Part shown: in pieces, positions 54,582-64,000 of the stretch | Numbering within the stretch: the stretch's first letter is position 1 | Layout: each line of letters begins with the position of its first letter | From: Arsenophonus sp052171275 | GTDB taxonomy: Bacteria; Pseudomonadota; Gammaproteobacteria; Enterobacterales; Enterobacteriaceae | Length of the DNA stretch: 64,000 nt | Direction: 5' to 3' | NCBI GenBank assembly: GCA_052171275.1 | Contig: CM125795.1 | Span: forward strand, 1,240,001-1,304,000 | Translations under genes and position numbers: made by a program | Notes under the pieces: model-generated | The model's database searches: none | What the model saw: only the letters and a program-made list of their open reading frames with translations | Told to the model about the DNA's origin: nothing

Positions 54582-54629
54582 TAATTTTAAAAAATATAAG
54601 AAGTATACTTCTTATATTTTTTAAAATTA
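54582..54629. repeat. 48-bp perfect loop-free palindrome
   Basis: 54582-54605 is the exact reverse complement of 54606-54629, centred on AAGTATACTT. It is the longest loop-free palindrome found. Mostly A/T with two G:C positions in each arm. Confidence 0.9.
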
Positions 54630-56255
54630 GTACTAAAAAAAGAATATCATGAATGATTATTTAGATAATGGAAAATAAAATTAATCAGTTTCATAGAATT
54701 ATATTAATATAAATATTAAATAAAATAGTTTTCATTATAAAAATAAATATTATGAATTAAAAAAAATTTTATTAATAATAATTAATAATATTTTGTATAA
54801 ATTATAATATAATTATCATTCAATTTTATTATCAATAAGATAGTATTTAATATAATTACTTTTAGATTAATATTTATTTTTTAGATTAATTGAATAATTA
54901 TAAAAAACTCTTAAATGATATATGAGTAATTTAACTAATATGTTATAATTTATTTTTTCTAAAATATCTAAATTATTTTAAGTAAGAAGAGAAGTACATT
55001 AAAATAAAATCATTAATAATCATATTAAAAATACCTTAATTTTAACCTTTAATTTTTTGTAATTCGTATGATATAAGAATTCTAAATTCATTATTCTGAA
55101 ATAATTTTTTATTACATTGAGATATATGAATATCACTTGATATAATAATTATTGATAGTTAAAAATTTTTTTTTAAAAAAAATTATTATATTTTTATTTA
55201 AAATCTTTTTTATTTCATTTCATTATAAATATATATTTATAATTATCTAATTTTTTATTTATTATTATTTCAATAAACTTTCATTACTATCAATAAAAAA
55301 TCATGATAATAATTAATAAAAAACTAAAAACTATTTTTATAAAATATTTTTATATATATCATAATCATTTAACACTTATAAATAAAACAAAATAAGAAAA
55401 AATATAAATTTTTATCACTAAACGTTTCGATTCTTATTAAATAAATTTACTAAATAATATTATAAATTAAATTATGAATTTAAATTATTTATATATTATA
55501 ATATCAACCATATTTAATTTTAAAATATTAATTAATAATAAAGAAATAGAATTACTAATAAAAATAATTGTAAATAAGCTAAAAAATTATATATCAATAT
55601 TAGATATATTTAATAAATAATTATATCTTTTATTTTGTTTTAAATTGAATAGTTAATTTTAAAATTATAAATTAATATCATTTAATAAAACATTAAGTTT
55701 TTATAAAATATTTATTTTAACCATCAATAATTTTGTGGAAATTATATAAAATTAATTTAATCAACTAATATTTTTATTAATAAAATATTAAATAATATTA
55801 ATTAACTATTAATGTTTATTAATGATTTAAAAAGTTTTTTATAAAATAAAAATAAGATGAGAGATACTATTAAATAGATTGACATCTTAATCTATTATTT
55901 TAGCTATATAACTAAATTTATTATTGGATTATTTAGTATCAATAAATATTTACTATTAATATGATTAATGAAACTCTATTTTTTTAAACCTTTATGTTCT
56001 TAAAATAATAATAATTAATAAATTTGTTTTAATAATAATTTATTAAATAAGTTAAAGATATATGTAAATTTTTTTCTGTAATTTTATATAAATTAATAAT
56101 ATTCATAATATATAAAAATTAGATATGTAATGTTATTTATTAATATTTTTTAATAAATAAACTATAATAATTTATATTATATTATAAGTTTTAATTTTAA
56201 AATAACAATATATTTAGTTTAAATATTTGTCAATTAATTAATAAATAAAACAACA

Positions 56256-56291
56256 TTATCAATTTTATTTTTTTTCAAATAAAATTGATAA
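56256..56291. repeat. 15-bp perfect inverted repeat, 6-nt loop
   Basis: 56256-56270 (TTATCAATTTTATTT) pairs with 56277-56291; one G:C pair. Confidence 0.6.
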
Positions 56292-58631
56292 AAAATTTTT
56301 TTTACTATTTAATTCAGAAATTAATATTAATAAAAAATAACTATAATATATATTACTTTAACTAATATATCTAAATGATATTTAGATCTATAAATAAAAA
56401 ACAAATAATATTTTCAACTAAAAAATTTATATTTTATTTTTATTTCTAATTAAATAATCAAATCAATATTCTTTTCACTGTTATATCTTCACAGTACCTC
56501 AATAAGTATTATTATTTATAATATAAATTATACAGTTAATTTTATAAATTAAGAATAAGTTTTATTATTAATAATTTAATATTAACTTATAAAAATAAAT
56601 TAATTGTATATCAATATTATTGGAATGTTATTTGTATATACTTTTCTGTGATTCTTTTAAATTTTATTTAAGTATATTAAAAATAAAAGATTATAAATTA
56701 AAATAATCATCTTAATGATTAATTAACGAAAATTGTTAATTATTCTAACATAAAACAATATTAATTTTTTATATTTTATATAAAATAAATATATACTTAT
56801 ATCAAAATATTACTAATTATAATTTATAATAATAAATTATTTTATCAATGAGATTAAAATTTAGTTAAGTTAAATAACATTTAATAACAAATATGAAATA
56901 ATATATGATAAAATATATTTATATAGAGATAAAAATTAACTATAAGTAAATAAATATAGTAAAAACTTATTTAAACTAAACTAGTTAAGGCTATTTTAAA
57001 CTAAAAATATTTATTTTCAATAATTTATATCTTATATACTTTATTTATTTATCTATTAGATAGATATTTGCTATTAAAAAATCGAGATAAAATAATTATT
57101 TATTAATGTAATTGATATTTTTTAAAATTATTTATTTTGATTATCCAATTATCGTATCTTTATTTCTTAAAATTTATCGTTATAAATTATTTTACTTATT
57201 AACGAAATTGTTCTTAAGCAAATTTAATATAATTAAATATTTAAATTAATTAATTCTAAATTTATTTAATATTATATTTTAACACTTTTAATATATAATT
57301 AATATTATAGCTAAATTAGTTTCGTTAAAATAATAAATAAATATTAAATTAATATCGATAATTATTAAAGTTAAATACTTAGTATAAAGATATTTATAGA
57401 TTAATAATAAAATAGAAAAATACTTTAATAAAACAAATTTTTTGTTTATTAAATAAAATTGTTAATTACAAAATAAAATAAAAAAACAAAATATTCGTTT
57501 TATTTAATTATTAATATTTTATAAAACTTTAATTTTAATAATAATAAAAATAAAAAATAATGTTTAATTTAACTATTATGAAAAACTTTATATATAAATT
57601 ATATAATAGTTTATTAGTTTATATTGATATAATAATAAGTCATTAACTTTATTAATTTCTTAATTATTAATTTATAATAATATTTTCTATTGTTCTCTTA
57701 GAAAAAAATAAATATCTAAAAACATATATATTTTTATTTAAGTATTATAATATAGAAAACATTGATTTAAAAAATATTTTTTTACGTTATTTGGATACTG
57801 AAAATAATTTAATTATTAAAACATGTTATTTATTAAATTTACATAACTATAATCTTATTATTTATTATGGCAAAGATAAAATAAAGAGAAAATATCAAGA
57901 AGAGTATTGAAACCTAAAATAATATAGTAAAAAATTTATTATATATAATAAAATTACCTTTAATTATATTTTAGATAAAAATTTAAATTTAATTAGTAAA
58001 ATAGATAATAAAATTTATTTATATAATTAAACATAAATATTTTTTTATGAAAAAATGAATTAAATAGAATAAAATAAATCACTATAATAAAGATTAATTA
58101 TATAAAAATAAATAAAAATAGATTTTTTATAATATTAAGTTAATAGTAAATATTATTCTTCATAATATTAAAAAATAAAACAAAATGTAATGAATTAGCT
58201 TATCTATTTTATACATAACGAAAATAAAATTATTTAGAATAACAAAAAACACTTGGATATTATACTTCAATTTTTTATTTTAAAGGTGTTTATATTTTAT
58301 TAAGCTTATTAATAAATAAGAAGTATTGCTTTACATTAACTTAATATACTATAAATAGATTAAAATAAATTAAAATATTAAAACTTGAGAATTTTTTGAT
58401 AAATTATATCCTAATAATATATAAATAAAAATTGCACATTAAAATAGTAAAACAATATTTTTAATATGTTTATCTGTATAATAAAATAACATACAATTAT
58501 AGTTGTATATAAAAATACTTAATATATAAATTATTTATTTTTTTTAAAAATAAATAATATAAAAAATATTTATATATATGTTCATTTTTATATCATCGAG
58601 TTTATTTTAATTATATAAGGATTGGTGAGTA

Positions 58632-60644
58632 GTGAAAAAACAACAAAATTACATTATATCACTTAAACAACAATTACAATATCATGAATATCTCTATCAT
58701 GTACTAGATACACCTGAAATACCTGATATAGAATATGATAATATGATGAAAAAATTAAAAAAAATTGAAAGTAAATATCCAGAACTGATCACTGCTGATT
58801 CACCAACACAACAAATTGGAGCTACGTCTTTAACGACTTTTAAAGAAGTACAACATAAAATAATGATGTTATCTTTGGATAACATTTTCAATGAAAAAAG
58901 TTATTTAGCTTTTTATAATCGTGTGCGAGATCGTTTAAAAAATAAAAACGAGTTGACATTTTGTTGCGAGCTTAAATTAGATGGTTTAGCAGTTAACTTA
59001 TTATACAAACGAGGTGAATTAATACAAGCAGGAACACGTGGTAATGGTTCAATTGGTGAAAATATTACAGCTAATATTCGTAACATTAAAACAATCCCGT
59101 TTTATTTATCTGGAGATAATATTCCTGAGCATATTGAAATTCGCGGTGAAGTTTTTATGACTCATTTTAATTTCAAAAGATTGAATGATGAAACTATCCG
59201 TAATAACGGTAAAATTTTTTCAAATCCACGTAATGCTGCAGCAGGTTCATTACGACAACTTAATCCAAATATAACTGCGAAAAGGAAATTATCTTTTTTT
59301 TGTTATGGGTTTGGATCAGTATCAGGCGGTATATTACCTTCTAGTCAATATCAATGTCTAATGCAATTTAAAAAATGGGGGTTACCAGTTAGCGATAAAG
59401 TAGCATTTTGCAAAAATAATCAAGAAGTTTTATCATATTATCATAATATTAAACATAATCGTTTAGATTTAGGTTTTGATGTTGATGGTATAGTTATTAA
59501 AGTTGATTCATTACAATTACAAGAAGAATTAGGTTTTATTACTAAAGCTCCTCGTTGGGCTACAGCATTCAAATTTCCTGCTCAAGAACAACTTACATTA
59601 TTAGATGATATTGAATTTCAAGTTGGACGCACTGGAACTATCACACCAGTTGCTAGGTTATGTCCTGTACAGATTAATGGTGTAATCGTAAGTAATGCAA
59701 CATTACATAATGCTAATGAAATAAACCGTTTGGATATACGTATTGGTGACACTGTTGTTATTCGTAGAGCAGGTGATGTAATTCCTCAAATTATTAGTGT
59801 ACTTATTGATCGACGTCCTAATAATAGCCAAAAAATTAATTTTCCTGTTAATTGTCCTGTTTGCGGTTCAGTTATTGAGCATGTAGAAGGTGAAGTCATT
59901 AACCGTTGTACAGGTGGTTTAATTTGTACAGCACAATGTAAAGGTGCCTTAAAGCACTTTGTTTCACGACTAGCAATGAATATTAACGGAATTGGTGATA
60001 AGATTATTGATCAATTAGTTGATAAAGGATATGTAAAAACAGTTGCTGATCTTTATTATTTAAATATTAATATTTTAATAAAATTAAAAGGAATGGGGCC
60101 AAAATCTGTACAAAATATAATTAATGCACTTAATAAATCTAAAAAAACAACATTATCTCGTTTTATTTATGCATTAGGTATTCGAAAAGTTGGAGAAGTA
60201 ATAGCGAACAATTTAGCGTCACATTACGGGACATTAATTTTATTGATGAAAGCGGATATAGAGTCATTAAAAAATGTACAAAATGTTGGTGAAATAGTTG
60301 CTAATCATATTATTAATTTTTTCCATGAACTTCATAATTTAAATGTTATTAATGAATTACTAAACAAAATTAATATTACTTGGCCAGAAATATTAATTAA
60401 AAAAACAGATAATATATTTAATGGTAAAACTATAGTTTTAACTGGTAAAATAAATTATTTAACTCGTAATGAGCTTAAAGACAAATTAATATTACTTGGT
60501 GCAAAAATTATAAGTAATGTTTCTAATAAAATTGATTTTTTAATCGCAGGTAAAAATCCTAGTTATAAATTGTTAAAAGCAAGTGAATTAGGAATAAAAA
60601 TTCTTAATGAAGATGAATTAAAAATATTATTAAAAGATGATTAA
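58632..60644 (+). CDS. ligA: NAD-dependent DNA ligase, 670 aa
   Basis: Seals Okazaki fragments and repair nicks, using NAD as cofactor. Domains in order: NAD-binding Ia (HEYLYHVLDTPEIPDIEYD), adenylation with catalytic K115 (CELKLDG), OB fold (DGIVIKV to VGRTGTITPVARL), zinc finger C408, C411, C426, C432 exactly as in E. coli, helix-hairpin-helix, and a C-terminal BRCT domain (about 590-670). Length equals E. coli (671). The start is GTG 58632, with AAGGA at 58617-58621; no ATG is available near it. It depends on NAD made by NadE. zipA, its usual neighbour, is absent. Confidence 0.97.
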   Translation: MKKQQNYIISLKQQLQYHEYLYHVLDTPEIPDIEYDNMMKKLKKIESKYPELITADSPTQQIGATSLTTFKEVQHKIMMLSLDNIFNEKSYLAFYNRVRDRLKNKNELTFCCELKLDGLAVNLLYKRGELIQAGTRGNGSIGENITANIRNIKTIPFYLSGDNIPEHIEIRGEVFMTHFNFKRLNDETIRNNGKIFSNPRNAAAGSLRQLNPNITAKRKLSFFCYGFGSVSGGILPSSQYQCLMQFKKWGLPVSDKVAFCKNNQEVLSYYHNIKHNRLDLGFDVDGIVIKVDSLQLQEELGFITKAPRWATAFKFPAQEQLTLLDDIEFQVGRTGTITPVARLCPVQINGVIVSNATLHNANEINRLDIRIGDTVVIRRAGDVIPQIISVLIDRRPNNSQKINFPVNCPVCGSVIEHVEGEVINRCTGGLICTAQCKGALKHFVSRLAMNINGIGDKIIDQLVDKGYVKTVADLYYLNINILIKLKGMGPKSVQNIINALNKSKKTTLSRFIYALGIRKVGEVIANNLASHYGTLILLMKADIESLKNVQNVGEIVANHIINFFHELHNLNVINELLNKINITWPEILIKKTDNIFNGKTIVLTGKINYLTRNELKDKLILLGAKIISNVSNKIDFLIAGKNPSYKLLKASELGIKILNEDELKILLKDD

Positions 60645-60666
60645 TATTATATATATTTTACAGATA

Positions 60667-60696
60667 AAAATTAAATTATTTAAATAATTTAATTTT
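60667..60696. repeat. 30-bp A/T palindrome just downstream of ligA
   Basis: Fifteen-base arms without a loop, centred at 60681/60682; GATA and TATC outside extend the fold after a short bulge. Starting 23 bp past the ligA stop, it could act as a terminator stem, although no T-run follows. Confidence 0.5.
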
Positions 60697-60767
60697 ATTA
60701 TCTCTTAAATCATTATCAATTAGTTACTTATAAATTAAATAGATAAATTATTTATTTAATTACTATT

Positions 60768-60798
60768 TTGACAATTAAAATAGTAATTGGATTAATTT
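60768..60798. repeat. 12-bp inverted repeat, 7-nt loop
   Basis: AATTACTATTTT (60768-60779) pairs with 60787-60798; extended by G:T wobbles on both sides. Confidence 0.45.
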
Positions 60799-61591
60799 GC
60801 ATCAATATCTTAATGATAAAACTATTTATTAAAAATATTTTAAAATATTTAAATCTTTATTTTTTACTTTCTTTTATATATTATTTTTATTTATTATCAC
60901 ATTAGTTTTTAACTAAAAGTAATTAATATGAGTATTTATACTTATCACACTAATAAAATATTAGTTATTAAATTAATAAACTTATTCTTTTTTATTTAAA
61001 AAATTATATAAGGATTTATTTTATATTTATAAATTCTTAGATCGCCTATTTATTCATATGATAACAGAAACAATATTTTATATTTATTAGCAATAATGAA
61101 TATAAATTATATTACTTTATTTTTTATATTTATGCTTTTTATTTAAAAAAATCTAAAGATTAATTTTAATCCAATTATATATTAATATAATACATTTATA
61201 ATTAAGATAATTTTATATTAATAATAAGATTTGATTCTACTAATAATATAAAATTGATAATTTCAATCCATTAATTTTAATAATTAGAAATTTTATTTTA
61301 AAAAAACATTAAAATTTTATATTAACATAAAAATATCTCATATATATTAAAAAATAAGATTATATCTATGATTTTATACTAAATATTTTATTTTTATACT
61401 AATCGTGAATAATATTTAGTATAATTATATAAATTATTATTAATTAATATTTCTTTAATTTTAAAATAATATTTAAGTCAGTAAGTATTTATGATTAAAA
61501 ATTTTTAAAGTTTTAATTTAATATATTTTATTGATTTTAAAATTATTTTAAAAATATTGAATATTAATTTATTTTATTACTACTTTTATTT

Positions 61592-61617
61592 AAAAAACTT
61601 TCCTTAGTATAAGGAAA
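61592..61617 (-). terminator. Intrinsic terminator, minus strand
   Basis: On the minus strand TTTCCTTA-TAC-TAAGGAAA is followed by GTTTTTT (plus-strand A-run 61592-61597). The stem has two G:C pairs of eight and a compact loop. The nearest upstream transcription units are tRNA-Ala and gltX. Confidence 0.5.
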
Positions 61618-62364
61618 TAAAAATAAGTTTTATAATTGTTTATGTTACTGTGTTTTTTTGTTTATTGATTTAAATCTCAGTAAATATTATAAATATATAT
61701 TTAACTTAAAGTTAATATCCAACATAAAAATAAAATTATTTACTAAAAAATTTCTTATTATTAATATTTTAAATAAATTTAAAATTAAATTACCTGTTTA
61801 ATTCAAACAGTATTTTATTAATCTTTTTTGTTTTTTTTTTGCTAACTTATCAATATAGAAATATATCATATAAGTAATAAAAACCTCAATCAAAAATTAA
61901 GATCTTGTTTATAATTTTAATATTAAAATTATTATATTTTTTATGATACTAAGATCAATTATATTGCATTTTTAAAAATAAAAAATATTTTCAAAATGAC
62001 TTAATATTTTATTATATAAATCAGTATTTTTATTAAAAATATTTAATTTTTCTTTACTAATAAATATAATTGGATATTTATGTTTAGAAATATAATTATA
62101 CAACATATATCATTAATATTAATATATAATTTATTAAATACAATAGAGACATTTTTAATTGATTTATAAAGAAAATACTTATTTCACTTTTATATATAAA
62201 TATAAAACTTTTTATTAAGTAAAAATTAAATAATTTAATAAAAATAAATTTTTTATTTGAAAAATAATATGGATAAATAATTTATTTTAAACCACTTTTA
62301 TATTTAAAATGAGTAATAAAATATTTTAACGTTAATTAAAATATATTTATTAAAATTTAAATTT

Positions 62365-62437
62365 TGGAGTCAAGCGGGATCGAACCGCTAACCTCTTGTA
62401 TGCCATACAAGTGCTCTCCCATATGAGCTATAACCCC
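62365..62437 (-). tRNA. tRNA-Ala, anticodon GGC
   Basis: 73 nt on the minus strand from GGGGTTA (acceptor) to TGACTCCA. Acceptor 7 bp with two G:U pairs, D stem GCTC/GAGC, anticodon stem CTTGT/ACAAG with loop ATGGCAT, T stem AGCGG/CCGCT with loop TTCGATC. CCA is not encoded; AAA follows the discriminator A. In E. coli the GGC-anticodon tRNA-Ala genes also lie near gltX. Confidence 0.96.
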
Positions 62438-62614
62438 CACCCTTTATGAAGAATTTATTAGATATATAGTATTAATATATAATTATTACAACTAGTGTAA
62501 TAATACATACCAAGTCAATTAATTTAAAATAATGCTTAATAATTAAAATAATTCTCATATAATCTATATGAAAAATAAAGTAATAATATTTTTTATTATA
62601 CTAATTTAATTTTA

Positions 62615-64000
62615 TTAATTGATGGTATTATTCTTTTGATCTTTAATAAAAAATAAAGCTTTATCTATTCGTTCTAATGAAGTAATTTGACCAATAGCAT
62701 GTATAATAGCATCAATATTTGGTGATTTATCACCACCAGTTATCGCGATACGAAGTGGCATAGTTACTTTTCCGATATTCACTTCAAGTTCTTTCGCTGT
62801 AGATTCAATTATATGATAAATATTTTTACATGTCCAATTATCAATAGTTTCTAATTTTCTCCTTACAATTTCTAGTGGTAAATACGATACAAGGTGTAAA
62901 TATTTTTTAGCAGGTTCAGCATTAAATAAATTAAAGTCTTGATATAAATAACGACATGAATTTGCTATTTCTTTTAATGTTTTACAACGCTTACCTAGAA
63001 GTTTAACTAAATTTATTAACGTTGGTCCAGTTTGAATATCTATACCTAATTGTTCAATATGCCATGCTAAATGAGTGGCAACATATTCAGCCGGTAATGA
63101 ATTAATATAATAATGATTAAGCCATAATAATTTATGATTATTAAATATACTAGCTGATTTATTTATTGAATCCAAAGAAAAATAATTAATCATCTCATCT
63201 ATACTAAAAATTTCCTGATCCCCATGTGACCAACCTAAACGAATTAAATAATTTAACAAAGCTTCTGGTAGATAACCATCATCACGGTATTGCATTATAC
63301 TAATTGGGTGATGACGCTTAGATATTTTTTTAAAATTATCATTTAAAATCATTGAAACATGAGCATATACAGGTATTGGTGCGCATAGAGCAGTTAATAT
63401 GTTAATTTGTCGTGGAGTATTATTAATATGATCTTCACCACGAATGACATGAGTAATCTTCATGTCCCAATCATCAATAACAACACAAAAATTATATGTA
63501 GGAGAACCATTAGTACGTCTTATAATAAGATCATCTAACTCAATATTACTAAATTCAATTAAACCACGGATTTTATCTTCAAAAATAACAGATCCTTCCT
63601 TTGGATTACGAAAACGAACTACATGTGATTTATTTGGTATATAGTTATAAATTTTATCACGACAAAAACCATCATAACGAGGTTTTTCACCTCTAGATAT
63701 TTGTTTTTCACGTAAAATATCTAACCTTTTTTTTGAGCAGTAACAGCGATAAGCTGTTAATTTAGAAATCATTTGATCAATAACTTCATTATATCTATCA
63801 ACTCGCTTAGTTTGATAGTAAGGACCTTCATCCCAATTTAAATTTAACCACTTCATTCCATCTATTATAGAATTAATAGCTTCTTTTGTTGAACGCTCAG
63901 AATCAGTATCTTCAATACGTAAAATAAATTCTCCTTTATTATGTCTGCTATAGAGCCATGAATATAATGCAGTACGAGCATTCCCAAGATGGAGACAACC
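62615..64000 (-). CDS. gltX: Glutamyl-tRNA synthetase, 461 residues in window (5' end off window)
   Basis: Charges tRNA-Glu. The frame is open to the window end, where it reads GCLHLGNARTALYSWLYSRHNKGEFILRIEDTD, equivalent to E. coli residue 13 onward; about 12 N-terminal residues are missing. HLGN is the HIGH-type motif and KKISKRH the KMSKS-type motif. Of the four zinc ligands known in E. coli (C98, C100, C125, H127), the CYC pair and the third cysteine (YDGFC) are kept, but the histidine is replaced by aspartate (CRD). An internal ATG at 63854-63856 is not the start, because conserved sequence continues upstream of it. Transcribed towards tRNA-Ala. Confidence 0.97.
   Translation of the reverse strand, partial: GCLHLGNARTALYSWLYSRHNKGEFILRIEDTDSERSTKEAINSIIDGMKWLNLNWDEGPYYQTKRVDRYNEVIDQMISKLTAYRCYCSKKRLDILREKQISRGEKPRYDGFCRDKIYNYIPNKSHVVRFRNPKEGSVIFEDKIRGLIEFSNIELDDLIIRRTNGSPTYNFCVVIDDWDMKITHVIRGEDHINNTPRQINILTALCAPIPVYAHVSMILNDNFKKISKRHHPISIMQYRDDGYLPEALLNYLIRLGWSHGDQEIFSIDEMINYFSLDSINKSASIFNNHKLLWLNHYYINSLPAEYVATHLAWHIEQLGIDIQTGPTLINLVKLLGKRCKTLKEIANSCRYLYQDFNLFNAEPAKKYLHLVSYLPLEIVRRKLETIDNWTCKNIYHIIESTAKELEVNIGKVTMPLRIAITGGDKSPNIDAIIHAIGQITSLERIDKALFFIKDQKNNTIN

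Larger units (their letters stand above)
45817..58631. other. 12.8 kb gene-free AT-rich desert, ssrA-ligA
   Basis: The largest spacer: no supportable coding frame on either strand over 12.8 kb, about 90% or more A+T. It carries most of the strong palindromes (48898, 49385, 51104, 51497, 52548, 52952, 53462, 54582, 56256). A patch with more G+C lies at about 52805-52895, followed by a terminator-like hairpin at 53078-53110. A 70-codon frame at 51189-51401 is low complexity and rejected. In E. coli ssrA and ligA are over 200 kb apart, so a rearrangement junction probably lies inside. Confidence 0.8.
60645..62364. other. Gene-free AT-rich spacer, ligA to tRNA-Ala
   Basis: 1.7 kb with no gene. 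Holds a palindrome just after ligA (60667-60696), a 12-bp hairpin (60768-60798), and a good minus-strand terminator (61592-61617) that may end transcription coming from gltX and tRNA-Ala. Confidence 0.8.

Noticed and set aside
45817..58631. CRISPR array, insertion sequence or prophage in the large desert
   Set aside because: No spaced direct repeats, no transposase or integrase frame, and the palindromes differ from each other in sequence.
58697..58891. 64-codon open frame on the minus strand
   Set aside because: Antisense shadow of the ligA 5' end.
63462..63644. 60-codon open frame on the plus strand
   Set aside because: Antisense shadow of gltX.

Overview
The window looks like a piece of the chromosome of a strongly reduced insect endosymbiont in the order Enterobacterales. 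Nearly every recognisable protein is close to its E. coli counterpart in length and active-site residues (TadA, AcpS, PdxJ, Ung, LigA, SmpB, GltX and others). From glyA to ssrA the gene order and strands match, as far as I recall it, the E. coli stretch glyA-purL-tadA-yfhL-acpS-pdxJ-era-rnc-lepB-lepA-rpoE-ung-grpE-nadK-bamE-rnfH-ratA-smpB-ssrA, with many genes between them missing (for example recO, rseABC and recN). Two genes point away from E. coli itself: a two-domain glutamine-dependent NadE, and a four-gene chaperone-usher fimbrial operon. I cannot name the species. A cofactor-providing symbiont is an inference from glyA, nadE, nadK and pdxJ being kept.

Layout. 1-845 glyA (3' part off the window). 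2386-4008 nadE. 7828-11721 purL. 14753-15238 tadA. 17597-18965 yfhL, acpS, pdxJ. 19799-24340 the era-rnc-lepB-lepA cluster, all on the minus strand. 27998-28573 rpoE. 32732-37296 the fimbrial operon. 39350-41719 ung, grpE, nadK. 43533-45816 bamE, rnfH, ratA, smpB and tmRNA. 58632-60644 ligA. 62365-62437 tRNA-Ala(GGC). 62615-64000 gltX (first dozen codons off the window).

Only about 25 kb of 64 kb is coding or structural RNA. The rest is gene-free DNA that is roughly 90% A+T, in blocks of 0.8 to 12.8 kb; the largest lies between ssrA and ligA. The genes are clearly richer in G+C, have intact frames and keep their catalytic residues, so they appear to be under selection while the spacers are decayed.

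The most unusual signal is in those spacers: at least 22 perfect inverted repeats with arms of 15-34 bp and short or absent loops. They include a 34-bp stem at 26775-26848 and loop-free palindromes of 42 bp (51497-51538) and 48 bp (54582-54629). Their sequences are unrelated to one another, and a rough composition-based estimate predicts about one or fewer by chance. They may be templated (fold-back) mutation products tolerated by a cell without hairpin nuclease, or structural or termination signals. Other points: tmRNA and tRNA-Ala lack an encoded CCA; the tmRNA tag has an extra codon (AKDDNNYALAA); rpoE has lost its adjacent anti-sigma genes; a well-formed heat-shock promoter survives before grpE; and several key residues are changed (Era KH loop, RNase III, GltX zinc site).
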